A stretch of 64,000 nucleotides of DNA from Chloroflexota bacterium (GTDB taxonomy: Bacteria; Chloroflexota; Anaerolineae; Anaerolineales; Villigracilaceae), in assembly GCA_016219545.1 (NCBI GenBank), contig JACRMH010000062.1:62001-126000 (forward strand), written 5' to 3'. Positions 8,040 through 17,584 of the stretch are shown here, one piece after another; within the stretch, counting starts at the first letter, position 1, and every line of letters begins with the position of its first letter. The notes beneath the pieces are model-generated. The model did no database searches. It was not told where the DNA came from and saw only the letters and a program-made list of their open reading frames with translations. Position numbers and translations under genes: made by a program.

Positions 8040-9407
8040 ATGAGAAATCGAAACACTTGGTTAGTTGTAATCGTTCTATTGATAGCTTTTTCCCTTTGGA
8101 TAGATCTCAGTAAAAACATTGTGATCTATAACCCCTTCAACAACGACACACCGATCGTTGACCGCAATGTAGACATCAAGCTGGGACTTGACCTGCGCGG
8201 CGGACTTCAAGCTCTTCTCGAAGCAGATGTCCCTGAAGAAACGGTCATCACTGCTGAAGAACTTAATAATGCCAAAAACATCCTGCAAAATCGCGCGAAC
8301 GCCCTCGGTGTCAGCGAGATCACCATGCAGACTGCGGGCACACGCCGCATTGTGGCTGAATTCCCAGGCGTGACGAATCCAGAAGAAGTAGTGGCGGCGC
8401 TTAAACAGACCGCACTGTTGGAATTCGTGGATATGGGTACAAACCCGTTACCTGCCGGAACCACCATCAAAACTGATTTTGGCGCAGCAGAACCTGTTCT
8501 AACTCCGCCAGACGCTGCTACTTCGCCGGTCGACGCCGTTTACCATACAGTCATGACAGGCTCCGGTTTGCAAACCGCCAGCGTAACAAGAAGTACAGCG
8601 GGTGTGTATCAAATCGCATTTGAACTTAAGGGCGATTCAACGGCTGTGTTTGGCGATTACACCACCAGCCACACCAACCAATATCTTGCCATTGTATTGG
8701 ACAAGGTAATTGTTTCCGCGCCGATCATTGAAAGCCCCATCACCAGCGGACAGGGCGTCATCTCTGGAAAATTCACCCAGGAGGAAGCGCAGACGCTCGC
8801 AATTCAACTCCGCTCAGGCGCATTGCCCATTCCGATCAAGGTTGTCGAAAGCCGCACTGTGGGAGCCACCCTCGGCGAAGAAAGTATTCGCAAGAGCGTG
8901 CTTGCCGGTCTCATCGGTCTGGCCGTCATCATTCTCTTCATGGCATTCAATTACCAACTCACCGGTCTGATCGCAGACCTGGCATTGATCTGTTATGCCA
9001 TATTCAGTTTAATGGTATTCAAAATGATCCCCGTCACATTGACCCTTCCGGGCATTGCCGGTTTCATCTTAAGCGTAGGTATGGCTGTGGATGCGAACGT
9101 GCTGATCTTTGAACGTCTCAAGGAAGAATTACGCGCCGGGAGAAATCTCCGTCAGGCAATTGATCTCGCCTGGAGCCGCGCCTGGCCATCCATCCGGGAT
9201 TCAAATACTTCCACCCTCATCACATGCGTAATCTTGTGGTTCTTCGGTAACACCTTCGGTGCCAGCATGGTAAAAGGTTTTTCCGTTACATTGGCTTTGG
9301 GCGTATTGATCAGTTTGTTTACAGCCATCATCGTCACACGCACATTCCTGCATACCGTGCTGGACAATGTCAAATCCACCGAACACCCGCGCTGGTTCGG
9401 TCTTTAG
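8040..9407 (+). CDS. secD: Protein translocase subunit SecD
   Basis: Membrane subunit of the Sec accessory complex that uses the proton gradient to help pull proteins across the membrane. At 455 residues it has one N-terminal membrane helix (about 9-27), the signature KLGLDLRGGLQALLE after it, a large extracytoplasmic P1 region containing a SGQGVISGKFTQEEA-type segment, and five C-terminal membrane helices with the conserved GMAVDANVLIFERLKEE. GGAGTGAG precedes the ATG. secF follows after 9 bases. Confidence 0.97.
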   Translation: MRNRNTWLVVIVLLIAFSLWIDLSKNIVIYNPFNNDTPIVDRNVDIKLGLDLRGGLQALLEADVPEETVITAEELNNAKNILQNRANALGVSEITMQTAGTRRIVAEFPGVTNPEEVVAALKQTALLEFVDMGTNPLPAGTTIKTDFGAAEPVLTPPDAATSPVDAVYHTVMTGSGLQTASVTRSTAGVYQIAFELKGDSTAVFGDYTTSHTNQYLAIVLDKVIVSAPIIESPITSGQGVISGKFTQEEAQTLAIQLRSGALPIPIKVVESRTVGATLGEESIRKSVLAGLIGLAVIILFMAFNYQLTGLIADLALICYAIFSLMVFKMIPVTLTLPGIAGFILSVGMAVDANVLIFERLKEELRAGRNLRQAIDLAWSRAWPSIRDSNTSTLITCVILWFFGNTFGASMVKGFSVTLALGVLISLFTAIIVTRTFLHTVLDNVKSTEHPRWFGL

Positions 9408-9416
9408 GAGCGCGCC

Positions 9417-10367
9417 ATGAATATCATCAAGAATCGTTACGTTTATTTTCTCATCTCCCTGCTGGTCATCATCCCCGGCATCATTTTCATGGGACTTAAC
9501 TGGCAAAGGACAAAGGCCGGACCATTGGAACTTGGCATTGACTTCCGCGGCGGTTCCCTGCTTGAAGTAACATTTGAGGGAACCCGCCCCGAAACCGCCG
9601 AGATCGCCAAGTTATACAAGGAATTTTCCACCAGCGAAGAACCATTAGCTGATCCGATCATCCAGTCTCTCGGCACCGACTCGTTCTCCATCCGTTCAAA
9701 AACAATGACCGATGAGACCAAGGGTAAGATGGTTGCCGAGATGGAAACCCGCTTCGGTTCCAAAGTGACCGTGCTCAACTTCACCTCCGTCAGTGCTTCC
9801 GTCGGTGCAGAAGTGACGCGCGCGGCTGGGTATGCCATCCTCCTGGCTGCCATCGCGATCCTCTCCTACATTTGGTGGGCTTTCCGCAAAGTGGAACATG
9901 CCTATCGCTACGGCACGGCCGCCATCATCGCCATGCTTCACGATGTGCTCGTTGTTATCGGCGTGGAAGCCATCCTTGGCTACTTCCTCGGTTGGGAAGC
10001 GGACGCCTTATTTCTAACCGCCCTCCTCACCGTAATTGGTTTCTCCGTCCACGACACCATCGTAGTGTTTGACCGCGTGCGCGAAAACTCAGGTCTTTAC
10101 CGCCGCGTCGAATACGAAAAAATGGTCAACCATTCCATCGTGCAAACTCTGGACCGCTCCATCACGACACAATTGACCGTGATGTTCACATTGTTCGCGC
10201 TGGTCTTGTTCGGCGGCGACAGCATCCGTCACTTCGTGATCATTCTGCTGGTCGGTATTTTCAGCGGAACTTACTCTTCCATTTTCAATGCCGCGCCTAT
10301 TCTCGTTGTTTGGGAAAACCGCGAATGGACCAATTGGTTCAAGCGAAAAGAAGAAGGCGTTCTCTAA
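9417..10367 (+). CDS. secF: Protein translocase subunit SecF
   Basis: Partner of SecD in the same membrane complex. 316 residues with an N-terminal membrane helix, the D1-type signature ELGIDFRGGSLLEV, an extracytoplasmic domain, and five further helices including GFSVHDTIVVFDRVREN, the SecF hallmark. GGAGCGCGCC precedes the ATG. Transcription ends at the strong hairpin directly after the stop codon. Confidence 0.97.
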   Translation: MNIIKNRYVYFLISLLVIIPGIIFMGLNWQRTKAGPLELGIDFRGGSLLEVTFEGTRPETAEIAKLYKEFSTSEEPLADPIIQSLGTDSFSIRSKTMTDETKGKMVAEMETRFGSKVTVLNFTSVSASVGAEVTRAAGYAILLAAIAILSYIWWAFRKVEHAYRYGTAAIIAMLHDVLVVIGVEAILGYFLGWEADALFLTALLTVIGFSVHDTIVVFDRVRENSGLYRRVEYEKMVNHSIVQTLDRSITTQLTVMFTLFALVLFGGDSIRHFVIILLVGIFSGTYSSIFNAAPILVVWENREWTNWFKRKEEGVL

Positions 10368-10372
10368 TCATC

Positions 10373-10405
10373 AAAAAGGACATCGAAATTCGATGTCCTT
10401 TTTTT
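10373..10405 (+). terminator. Intrinsic terminator of secDF
   Basis: AAAAAGGACATCGAA pairs with TTCGATGTCCTTTTT and runs into further T residues, six bases after the secF stop. Confidence 0.9.
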
Positions 10406-10460
10406 GTACCGCGACATTTATGTCGCCCTGCACTGCCATGCAACATAAATGTCGCGGTAC
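10406..10460. repeat. 18-bp perfect inverted repeat
   Basis: GTACCGCGACATTTATGT at 10406-10423 and its exact reverse complement at 10443-10460 enclose 19 bases. The element fills the gap between the secF terminator and the glycerate kinase gene. It looks like one of the small mobile palindromes scattered in this genome. It may also serve as the terminator for the minus-strand kinase gene. Confidence 0.75.
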
Positions 10461-10467
10461 GATGAGG

Positions 10468-11757
10468 TCAAAACGCAAAGCACAGGATCAGATCATTGAC
10501 ATTCGTGCCGCTCGGGCCGATTTTGATGAGATCATTCAGCTTGTCAAAAAAAACATACGCATCATTTCTGGACAAGTGATCTGCCGCGAACATCCCAAGC
10601 GACTCAGCCCTTTGAGCGGATTCCCCTGTCACAACAGCGCCGGACGCGTCCGTGGGACCATCCTCGCCATCGGTGGCGAGTGAAATGAACATCACATCTT
10701 TCAGCCCAGCCAACACATCCACAGCCGCCAGCGCAGTCTCCTGATTTCTTCCGCCCTTTCCACTTCCAAATAATGTCACTGTTGTTTCTCCGCCTGCGAG
10801 TAAACAAAACGGACACTTCGTCGTTTTCAATGATTCTTTAAATTGCAGAGCGATCTCTTTCCCCGCAATACGCGCCTCTCCTTGTAAACCGACATGAATA
10901 ATTTTTGTTTGAAAGCCTTCTGCTTGTGACTGTTCCTGAGCGGATTGCAGGGCGATGATATTACTTGCAACAAGTATATTTTGAACTTTGGCAAAGACAG
11001 GATCATCGGGTTTCAATGTTTCATGCAACGATGTAGGGGCACAGCAATGCTGTGCCCCTACGAGATCATATTTTTGTAAAATTGATAGCGCATCCTCACA
11101 AGTCGTTGGATCGGGTGCGGTTGGACCGGAGGCAATGGTCTCCAATGAATCATTCACCACATCGGAAAGGATCAGGCTGACAACTTTTGCACTATTTGCG
11201 GAACGAACCAATCCCCCACCCTTGAGAGAATCCAAATGACGGCGCAGGATGTTGATCTCGTCAATCCGCGCACCGCAGGCAAGTAATGCGGAAGTCAGCG
11301 ACTGCAAATCTTCAAGTGGAATTAATGGCGCTGTCATTAAGGCAGAGCCTCCGCCGGAGATCAGGCATATCAGCAGGTCATCTGGCGCGAGCTGCGAGAC
11401 GAATTTCATCGCGGCAGAACCTGCGGTAAGGCTCGCAATGCCCGGCACAGGATGATTTCCCTCGATAACCGTAACAGGCTCAACGGTCAGGGCTGAGGCG
11501 TGCTTGGTGATGACGAGAGTATCGGTTAAGACAATTCCGTCTGCCAACGCCTGAGTCATCGCGCAGGCGGCTTTCCCCAATCCCAAAGCAAAAACGCGCT
11601 TTGCTTCTGGTAAGGGATTCTCATGCAAATATTTTTTCACAGCCGCGCCCGGCTCGACAGCATTCAGAGCAGAGGCAAGGATTCGCGCAACTGAGTCCCC
11701 ATGCGAATACGATTGCAAAGAAAAATGTTTGCTAGTCCACTTTCTTTGCGTTTGCAC
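10468..11757 (-). CDS. Glycerate 2-kinase (DUF4147/MOFRL type)
   Basis: ATP-dependent kinase making 2-phosphoglycerate from glycerate. The N-terminal DUF4147 domain carries GLGKAACAM and LISGGGSALMTAP; the C-terminal MOFRL domain carries LAGGETTVTL, GGRNQE and the DGEDGPTDASGA stretch. I place the start at the GTG at 11757, which has AAAGGAAG at good spacing; the longer ATG frame would overlap the symporter by 74 bases. A palindromic repeat at 11033-11061 is translated in frame as VGAQHCCAPT, a peptide with no counterpart expected in the family. Stops at 10468 next to another palindrome. Confidence 0.9.
   Translation of the reverse strand: MQTQRKWTSKHFSLQSYSHGDSVARILASALNAVEPGAAVKKYLHENPLPEAKRVFALGLGKAACAMTQALADGIVLTDTLVITKHASALTVEPVTVIEGNHPVPGIASLTAGSAAMKFVSQLAPDDLLICLISGGGSALMTAPLIPLEDLQSLTSALLACGARIDEINILRRHLDSLKGGGLVRSANSAKVVSLILSDVVNDSLETIASGPTAPDPTTCEDALSILQKYDLVGAQHCCAPTSLHETLKPDDPVFAKVQNILVASNIIALQSAQEQSQAEGFQTKIIHVGLQGEARIAGKEIALQFKESLKTTKCPFCLLAGGETTVTLFGSGKGGRNQETALAAVDVLAGLKDVMFISLATDGEDGPTDASGAVVTGESAQRAESLGMFAADHLSRNDAYVFFDKLNDLIKIGPSGTNVNDLILCFAF
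11033..11061. repeat. GTAGGGGC-type palindrome inside a coding frame
   Basis: GTAGGGGCACAGCA, one central A, then the exact reverse complement: 14-bp arms. Its ends match the element at 13191-13219, and the core differs with compensating changes on both arms. It lies within the glycerate kinase gene and preserves the frame, adding about ten codons. Confidence 0.85.
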
Positions 11758-13168
11758 GTTCTTTCTTCCTTTCCAACATCGCGCGGACTCGTCCATGGCG
11801 CTCACGAGTTAATGGATAGAACCACGCCATGGTCACCGCGCCAAATAATAATAATGCGCCCATGGGACCGATCAAAAAGCGGATGGCTTGCAAGGCAGAT
11901 GTGGATTGTGTGAAATGCGTCGCGCCAACCGGCGGAGCCTGATACCCAAACCAGCCGAGGGTTTGCAGGGCAATAAAGATCGCTAACGCGCCAGTCAATT
12001 TTCGGACGAAGTTTTTCACGCCGTAGTAAATCCCTTCGCGGCGGTGACCTGTGCGTAACTCGTCCCATTCGATCACATCGGGGAAAATGGCATCGGGCAA
12101 CACGTGCGCCGTTGAAACGCTGATGCCTGCTAAAACAGCCAGCACAAGAATGTAAGTGATCTGTCCGGGGCGGATGGAATAGATCAGCAATTGCACAACA
12201 GCCCAAAATATCATGCCGAAGATATAAGCTTTTTGCTTGCCTATGCGGTGAGCCAGCCAAACCCAAAACGGCAGAACGATGACAGAGGTCACCAACAAAC
12301 AGGCGAAGACAGCAGATTCAATTGGAAGCCCAAGAGCACGTTGAAGTAAATTGCCATCCGCTACCCAATAAGCAAGGAAGAATGGTAATGCCAATGCCAC
12401 CAGGTCAAAGGTGATCCAATTGAGCATATAAAGCATGGTCGCAAATCTAAACGGGACATTTGCCCATGAAGTTTTCAGCGTTTGCAGGAATGGGATCTCC
12501 GGCTCGGCCGCATCGGCTGCATTGCCGCGTTCACGCACCACGGCAAAGATGACGAAGAACGGGATCACTGCCAACCCGCCGAATAATGCCGAAACGATGA
12601 AGTATCCCTGTTGTTGAGTCGCACCGCCTGCCAGGGCCGCATCCACGATGGCGGGAGCGGCAACTGCGGTGGCAAGGGATGCCAGCAGATTGAAGAACAT
12701 GCGATAGCCGCTGAGACTTGTACGCTCATCGTAATCGGATGTCATTTCAGGGGTGAGTGCATAGAATGGAATGGAAACCAAAGTTTGGAGTGTGTCACTC
12801 AGCATAAAAGTCAGGCAGACCGTCGCCGCGAGCAGATATTGATTTTGGAACGGCGGCGCCCACCAAAGGGCAACGAAACTCAACCCGAACGGAATGGAGA
12901 AAAGTAAAAGGAACGGACGTCGTCGCCCCCAGCGTGAACGCACACGGTCACTGAGCGTGCCAATGATCGGGTCGTTGATCGCGTCCCAGACGATGCCGAT
13001 CAGTGCGGCAAAGGAAGCGAGGCGAGGCTCCAGCCCCACAACATCCGTAAGAAAGATGGCGTAGAAGACCTGTCGGAGCGTGCCAAAACTGGCGAGACTC
13101 CAATCGCCGGTTCCGTATGCCAGTTTCACCCAAAATGAAAGATAGCCCTGCTTGGTGGTTGTGGTCAT
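11732..13168 (-). CDS. MFS symporter of the GPH (MelB-like) family
   Basis: A 478-residue, 12-helix transporter of the glycoside-pentoside-hexuronide:cation symporter type, which imports sugars or uronides with a cation. The family signature between helices 2 and 3 is present as DPIIGTLSDRVRSRWGRRRPF, and a second hallmark appears near HVLPDAIFPDVIEWDELRTGHRREG. It shares its 3' end with the glycerate kinase start (26-base overlap), suggesting one operon for uptake and use of a sugar-acid-like compound. The actual substrate cannot be read from the sequence. Confidence 0.88.
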   Translation of the reverse strand: MTTTTKQGYLSFWVKLAYGTGDWSLASFGTLRQVFYAIFLTDVVGLEPRLASFAALIGIVWDAINDPIIGTLSDRVRSRWGRRRPFLLLFSIPFGLSFVALWWAPPFQNQYLLAATVCLTFMLSDTLQTLVSIPFYALTPEMTSDYDERTSLSGYRMFFNLLASLATAVAAPAIVDAALAGGATQQQGYFIVSALFGGLAVIPFFVIFAVVRERGNAADAAEPEIPFLQTLKTSWANVPFRFATMLYMLNWITFDLVALALPFFLAYWVADGNLLQRALGLPIESAVFACLLVTSVIVLPFWVWLAHRIGKQKAYIFGMIFWAVVQLLIYSIRPGQITYILVLAVLAGISVSTAHVLPDAIFPDVIEWDELRTGHRREGIYYGVKNFVRKLTGALAIFIALQTLGWFGYQAPPVGATHFTQSTSALQAIRFLIGPMGALLLFGAVTMAWFYPLTRERHGRVRAMLERKKERANAKKVD

Positions 13169-13190
13169 GATTTCTCCTTTGGCGTTGTTT

Positions 13191-13219
13191 GTAGGGGCGA
13201 CCCAATGGGTCGCCCCTAC
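13191..13219. repeat. GTAGGGGC-type palindrome, intergenic copy
   Basis: GTAGGGGCGACCCA, a central A, then its exact reverse complement. It has the same size, centre and ends as the copy at 11033-11061. It lies in the 56-base gap between the PLP lyase and the symporter, so the transcript would carry a stable stem here. Confidence 0.85.
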
Positions 13220-13224
13220 GGCAA

Positions 13225-14670
13225 TTATTTTTTATATCTTGTCATTCCATCCAACAGGTCTAACACCATTTCTTTCAAATCACCGCGATTGGGAAGCGAA
13301 CCGATCAACCCGTACATCGGAGCCATCTTTCCGGGCAAATCGCCCCCGCCGCCCAAAAGCGCAGAGGCTTTATTCATCAATTTCGTCACCCATTCTTCGG
13401 GCAGGATCTTCACAAGGAAGTTTGCTATTTTGATCAGCCATTCGTTGACAGTCTTTTCAAAACTTGGCCTGCGGATAACGTTCGCTGATTCAGCCAAATC
13501 ATTTAAGAATTCATCTACTATTTCAACGTGACCGAACTGAACGGTCATGTGCAAGGTCGGCGGGAACTGCTGGCGATCGAGATGCCAGTTGCGTTTGGTT
13601 AATTCATCGGCGAGGGCATACACATCCAATCCATCCGAGCCGATGGCGAAGACGCTCATCTCCGGGTTGCTGACGACTTTGATCCCGGGAACAGCATTGA
13701 CTCCATCCTGCAAACGACGAGTGGCTTTCATGACAAGATCGGTCAATTCAAGATAGCCAGATTCACCGAGGTAATTCAACACGGCCCATGCGGCCGCAAT
13801 AGGCGCGCCGGGTCGTGTGCCACCCATGGATGGCGATGGATAAATTCCGCCGGGCCAGTTGATGGAGACGAACATTTGATGTCGGCGCAATTCGGCCGTC
13901 TTATACAAAATCACCGAAGCACCTTTGGCGGCATAAGCATACTTGTGTAAGTCCGCTGAGATCGAGGTCACACCCGGAACGGAGAGATCAAAATCAGGCA
14001 CAGGGTAACCAAGTTTGCGAACAAAGGGCAGCATGAAGCCACCCACACAGGCATCCGTGTGAAAGAGGAAACCGTGCTCTTGAGCAATTGCCGCCAACTC
14101 GCGAATCGGGTCAATTACTCCATGCGGATATGCCGGGGCCGAGCCGATCATCAGGATGGTATTGGCAGTCACTGCCTTTCGCGCTGACTCCACGTCGGCG
14201 CGGTAATCAGGTCCCAGCGCGGTGCGAACCGGTTTTACATCAAAATATTGCGCGGCCTTTTCAAAAGCGGGATGTCCGCTCAGCGGCAGGATCATCTCAG
14301 GATGTTTGATCTCAGGGTGATTTTTTCTTGCCCAATCACGCGCGGTCTTGACCGTCATGAGAAGTGATTCTGTTCCCCCGGAAGTGACCGTACCCGCGAC
14401 ATGGTCATCGCCGCCGAGAAGTGAAGCCGCCATGGAAACGATCTCCGTTTCAAATTTTCGCAGGGACGGGAAGGCGGTGGGATTCAAGCCGTTCTCGGAG
14501 AAAAATAAAAGGGACGCTTCTTTCAGAAGGTCATCCACATCCTTACCGGCGTGATAGACCAGGCTGAAAGCGCGTCCCTTTTGCCATTGCACATCGTGGT
14601 CGCGCGCGGCACGCATGGAGGCAAGGACTTCATCTTTTGTTTTTCCAGTGGAGGGGAAAGGGAGTGTCAT
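13225..14670 (-). CDS. PLP-dependent decarboxylase/lyase (sphingosine-1-phosphate lyase-like)
   Basis: Fold-type I PLP enzyme of the group II decarboxylase family, closest by eye to sphingosine-1-phosphate lyases. Counting from the ATG at 14670: TSGGTES at 96-102 (cofactor phosphate), HTDACVGG with Asp206 (pyridine nitrogen) and HK with Lys243 (Schiff base). Bacterial relatives act on phosphorylated sphingoid bases or amino acids; the substrate here is unknown. An ATG at 14727 is possible, but 14670 matches the usual family N-terminus. TAAACT lies seven bases before it, so the mRNA may be leaderless. Confidence 0.85.
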   Translation of the reverse strand: MTLPFPSTGKTKDEVLASMRAARDHDVQWQKGRAFSLVYHAGKDVDDLLKEASLLFFSENGLNPTAFPSLRKFETEIVSMAASLLGGDDHVAGTVTSGGTESLLMTVKTARDWARKNHPEIKHPEMILPLSGHPAFEKAAQYFDVKPVRTALGPDYRADVESARKAVTANTILMIGSAPAYPHGVIDPIRELAAIAQEHGFLFHTDACVGGFMLPFVRKLGYPVPDFDLSVPGVTSISADLHKYAYAAKGASVILYKTAELRRHQMFVSINWPGGIYPSPSMGGTRPGAPIAAAWAVLNYLGESGYLELTDLVMKATRRLQDGVNAVPGIKVVSNPEMSVFAIGSDGLDVYALADELTKRNWHLDRQQFPPTLHMTVQFGHVEIVDEFLNDLAESANVIRRPSFEKTVNEWLIKIANFLVKILPEEWVTKLMNKASALLGGGGDLPGKMAPMYGLIGSLPNRGDLKEMVLDLLDGMTRYKK

Positions 14671-14824
14671 GGCGGATAGTTTAACATGGTTCTTTGCAAT
14701 TAATACAAAAAAGTAGATGGCAGTCATACAATCACTCAGTATGTTTTCTTATGCAATCTCAGCAGTGATAAATTCCCATAATGAAGTAGAATCTTGGAAA
14801 ACAAATTAAAACCTGGATGAAACA

Positions 14825-15646
14825 ATGACCGAAAAAGAGCAGGAAAGATTCCCCTTTGGCGAAAATTGGAAGAACTTCTTAAACATATTATCCGATGAAC
14901 ATATTTTGGAAGCGGAAAAAGCTCTGGGTAATTTTTTAGGCACAAGCGACTTAAGTGGAAAACGCTTTTTGGATATCGGCTCAGGGTCGGGGTTGCATAG
15001 TTTGGTCGCGCGGAAAATGGGGGCCGAGGTCCTTTCCTTTGATTATGATCTGCAATCTGTGGAATGTACGAAGGAACTAAAAAAACGATATTTTACAAAC
15101 GACATTTTATGGCGGATCGAGCAAGGGTCAATTCTGGATCGGGAATATATGGACGGACTGGGCAGTTTCGATATCTCATATGCATGGGGTGTATTGCACC
15201 ATACAGGCGTCTTGTGGCAGGCGCTTTATAACGCACAACGTCCGGTGCGGGAGAATGGATTGCTGTTTGTGGCGATATATAACGATCAGGGCTTGATCTC
15301 AGCAATTTGGCAGATCGTAAAACGGATATATTGTTCCGGCTGGCTGGGGCGGATATTTATGAGCGTGCTTTTTTATCCAATCTTTTTTCTTTCAGGTTTA
15401 TTAATGGATATTGTTCGTTTACGCAATCCCGCAGACCGTTATCGTGATCATAAAAAGTATCGCGGCATGTCGCTGACACACGACTGGCGCGACTGGCTTG
15501 GCGGGTATCCTTTCGAGCCCGCCGAACCGGCCCGCATCATTAGTTTTTACAAGAACCTGGGATTCGAATTGATGCAGTTCCAGCCGACCGGTCATGGATT
15601 CGGCAACAATCAATTCCTGTTCCGCAGAACTAACCAGCCTTCCTGA
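14825..15646 (+). CDS. Class I SAM-dependent methyltransferase
   Basis: 273 residues. Motif I appears as FLDIGSGSGLHS, followed by an acidic FDYD after strand 2 and FDISYAWGVLHHTG as motif post-I/II. This is a UbiE/UbiG-like methyltransferase fold. The second half contains a hydrophobic hairpin (about 165-200), suggesting membrane association. It stands first in a cluster with AsnB and glycosyltransferases, so modification of a surface sugar or lipid is likely. The acceptor is unknown. Confidence 0.82.
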   Translation: MTEKEQERFPFGENWKNFLNILSDEHILEAEKALGNFLGTSDLSGKRFLDIGSGSGLHSLVARKMGAEVLSFDYDLQSVECTKELKKRYFTNDILWRIEQGSILDREYMDGLGSFDISYAWGVLHHTGVLWQALYNAQRPVRENGLLFVAIYNDQGLISAIWQIVKRIYCSGWLGRIFMSVLFYPIFFLSGLLMDIVRLRNPADRYRDHKKYRGMSLTHDWRDWLGGYPFEPAEPARIISFYKNLGFELMQFQPTGHGFGNNQFLFRRTNQPS

Positions 15647-15670
15647 GCGCAGTCAAAGGAGAATACGACC

Positions 15671-17566
15671 ATGTGCGGGATTTGCGGTATTGCAGCATCA
15701 AGAGGTGGTCCACAAATATCGGAAGAGATTCTTCATAAGATGAACGAGTCCATCTCTCATCGCGGACCCGATGAAGATGGTTTTTATGTAAATGAAAAAG
15801 TGGGACTGGCCTCCCGCCGCCTCTCCATCATTGACCTGACCAGCGGGACACAACCAATTAGCAATGAAGACGAGACAATACGCATCGTCTTCAACGGGGA
15901 AATTTATAATTACAAGGAATTACGGGAATACCTGAAAAGGCATGACCATCAGTTTCGCACCAACTCAGACACCGAGGTGATCCTTCATCTTTACGAAGAG
16001 TTCGGCACGGATTGTCTTCAACACCTGGATGGTATTTTTGCATTTGCCATTTGGAATGAGAATACTCAGGAATTATTACTGGCTCGTGACCGCATGGGGA
16101 TCAAACCCATGTATTACACACACCTCCCGGATTGGCAGTTTATTTTCGGTTCTGAAATGAAATCCATTCTTGCCAACCCGGCCGCCGAGCGCAAAATTGA
16201 CCTCATTTCCCTGAACGAATATCTCTCCTACGAATACGTCCCAACCCCGCGAACGATCATCCGAAACATTTGGCGGCTGGAAGCCGGTCACTTCCTTATT
16301 TACAATCGCCGTGGAGTTGAGATACGCGCCTACGACAGCCTCAGTTTTCGTCAAAGCGAAAGCCGCCCCCCCGTTGATTGGCATGACTATTCTGCATCGC
16401 TTTACAATACGCTGCGCTCCGCCGTACAAAGGGAACTGGTCAGTGATGTGCCCGTGGGCGTGTTACTCAGCGGCGGACTTGATTCAAGCACAATTGCGGC
16501 CCTAATGGTTGATCTATATCCGGGCAAGGTAGAGAGCTTCACCATCGGATTTGAAGAAGGTTCATTTGATGAGTCGCAATATGCTCGCAAGGTAGCTCGT
16601 CAATTAAATACCCAGCACAATGAAATGATATTGACCAGCAAGAAAGCGGTTGAATTAGTTGGCGAAATATCCAATTTCCTTGATGAACCGTTCGCGGATT
16701 CTTCGATCATTCCAACCTACCTGCTTTCGAGGTTTGCGCGGCAGAAAGTTAAAGTCGTTTTGGGCGGGGATGGAGGGGATGAACTGTTTGCCGGGTACCC
16801 AACCGTTTTGTCGCATCGCCTGATCGGGTATTATGAAAGACTGGTCCCCTGGGTCTTAAGAGCCTACGTTGCCCCGCGCGTCATGGATCGCTTCAAAGTC
16901 TCGTTTGATAATATCAGCCTGGATTTTCGGCTGAGACGTTTCCTGGCGGGGCGCGGCGTGCCTCTGATCAATCGTCACCAGCGCTGGTTGGGTTCATTTG
17001 TGGATGAAGAAAAGGCATCCCTTTTGCAGAATTGGGTAAAACCTGTTTTGCGGGAGACCTATTATCAGTCCTATGAATACGCAAATTCCTGTGATGCAAA
17101 AGAGCCGCTTAATCAGGTCCTGTTCAATGATCTAAAAACCTATCTGGAAGGCGACATCCTTTACAAAGTGGATCGCGCCAGCATGGCCGCATCGCTGGAA
17201 GTGCGCGTTCCTTTTCTTAACCGGGAAGTGGTCCACTTCGCAAATGACCTGCCCCTGGACTTAAAACTGCATAACTTTACCGGAAAGTTTTTGCTAAAAA
17301 AAATGATGAAAGGCAGGCTCCCAGATGATATTATCAACCGTCCCAAAAAAGGCTTCAACATGCCGGTTGCGTACTGGCTTTCCGGTGACTTGAAGGAATT
17401 AATGACGGATATGTTTTCCGAGTCTCTGATTAAGCGCCAAAACCTTTTTGAATATTCCTATATACAGAAATTAATAGAAGAGCATTTCCAGCATCGCAAA
17501 GACAACCGCAAACTGCTCTGGACTTTGCTCATGTTCCAGTTGTGGTATCAAAGTTATATCGAATAA
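15671..17566 (+). CDS. asnB: AsnB-type glutamine amidotransferase
   Basis: Glutamine-hydrolysing asparagine synthetase family. The N-terminal Ntn-type glutaminase domain starts MCGICGIA, with the catalytic Cys exposed after Met removal. The C-terminal synthetase domain has the PP-loop SGGLDSS at 267-273. Length 631 is typical of the surface-polysaccharide subgroup rather than of the shorter housekeeping enzyme. AAAGGAGAATACGACC precedes the ATG. Its place between two methyltransferases and ahead of glycosyltransferases suggests amidation of a sugar acid or an attached amino acid, although plain asparagine synthesis cannot be excluded. Confidence 0.9.
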   Translation: MCGICGIAASRGGPQISEEILHKMNESISHRGPDEDGFYVNEKVGLASRRLSIIDLTSGTQPISNEDETIRIVFNGEIYNYKELREYLKRHDHQFRTNSDTEVILHLYEEFGTDCLQHLDGIFAFAIWNENTQELLLARDRMGIKPMYYTHLPDWQFIFGSEMKSILANPAAERKIDLISLNEYLSYEYVPTPRTIIRNIWRLEAGHFLIYNRRGVEIRAYDSLSFRQSESRPPVDWHDYSASLYNTLRSAVQRELVSDVPVGVLLSGGLDSSTIAALMVDLYPGKVESFTIGFEEGSFDESQYARKVARQLNTQHNEMILTSKKAVELVGEISNFLDEPFADSSIIPTYLLSRFARQKVKVVLGGDGGDELFAGYPTVLSHRLIGYYERLVPWVLRAYVAPRVMDRFKVSFDNISLDFRLRRFLAGRGVPLINRHQRWLGSFVDEEKASLLQNWVKPVLRETYYQSYEYANSCDAKEPLNQVLFNDLKTYLEGDILYKVDRASMAASLEVRVPFLNREVVHFANDLPLDLKLHNFTGKFLLKKMMKGRLPDDIINRPKKGFNMPVAYWLSGDLKELMTDMFSESLIKRQNLFEYSYIQKLIEEHFQHRKDNRKLLWTLLMFQLWYQSYIE

Positions 17567-17584
17567 TGGCAGGAAAGGATGGAT

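Noticed and set aside
10468..11805. Longer ATG start for glycerate kinase at 11805
   Set aside because: It would overlap the symporter by 74 bases; the GTG at 11757 has AAAGGAAG at good distance.
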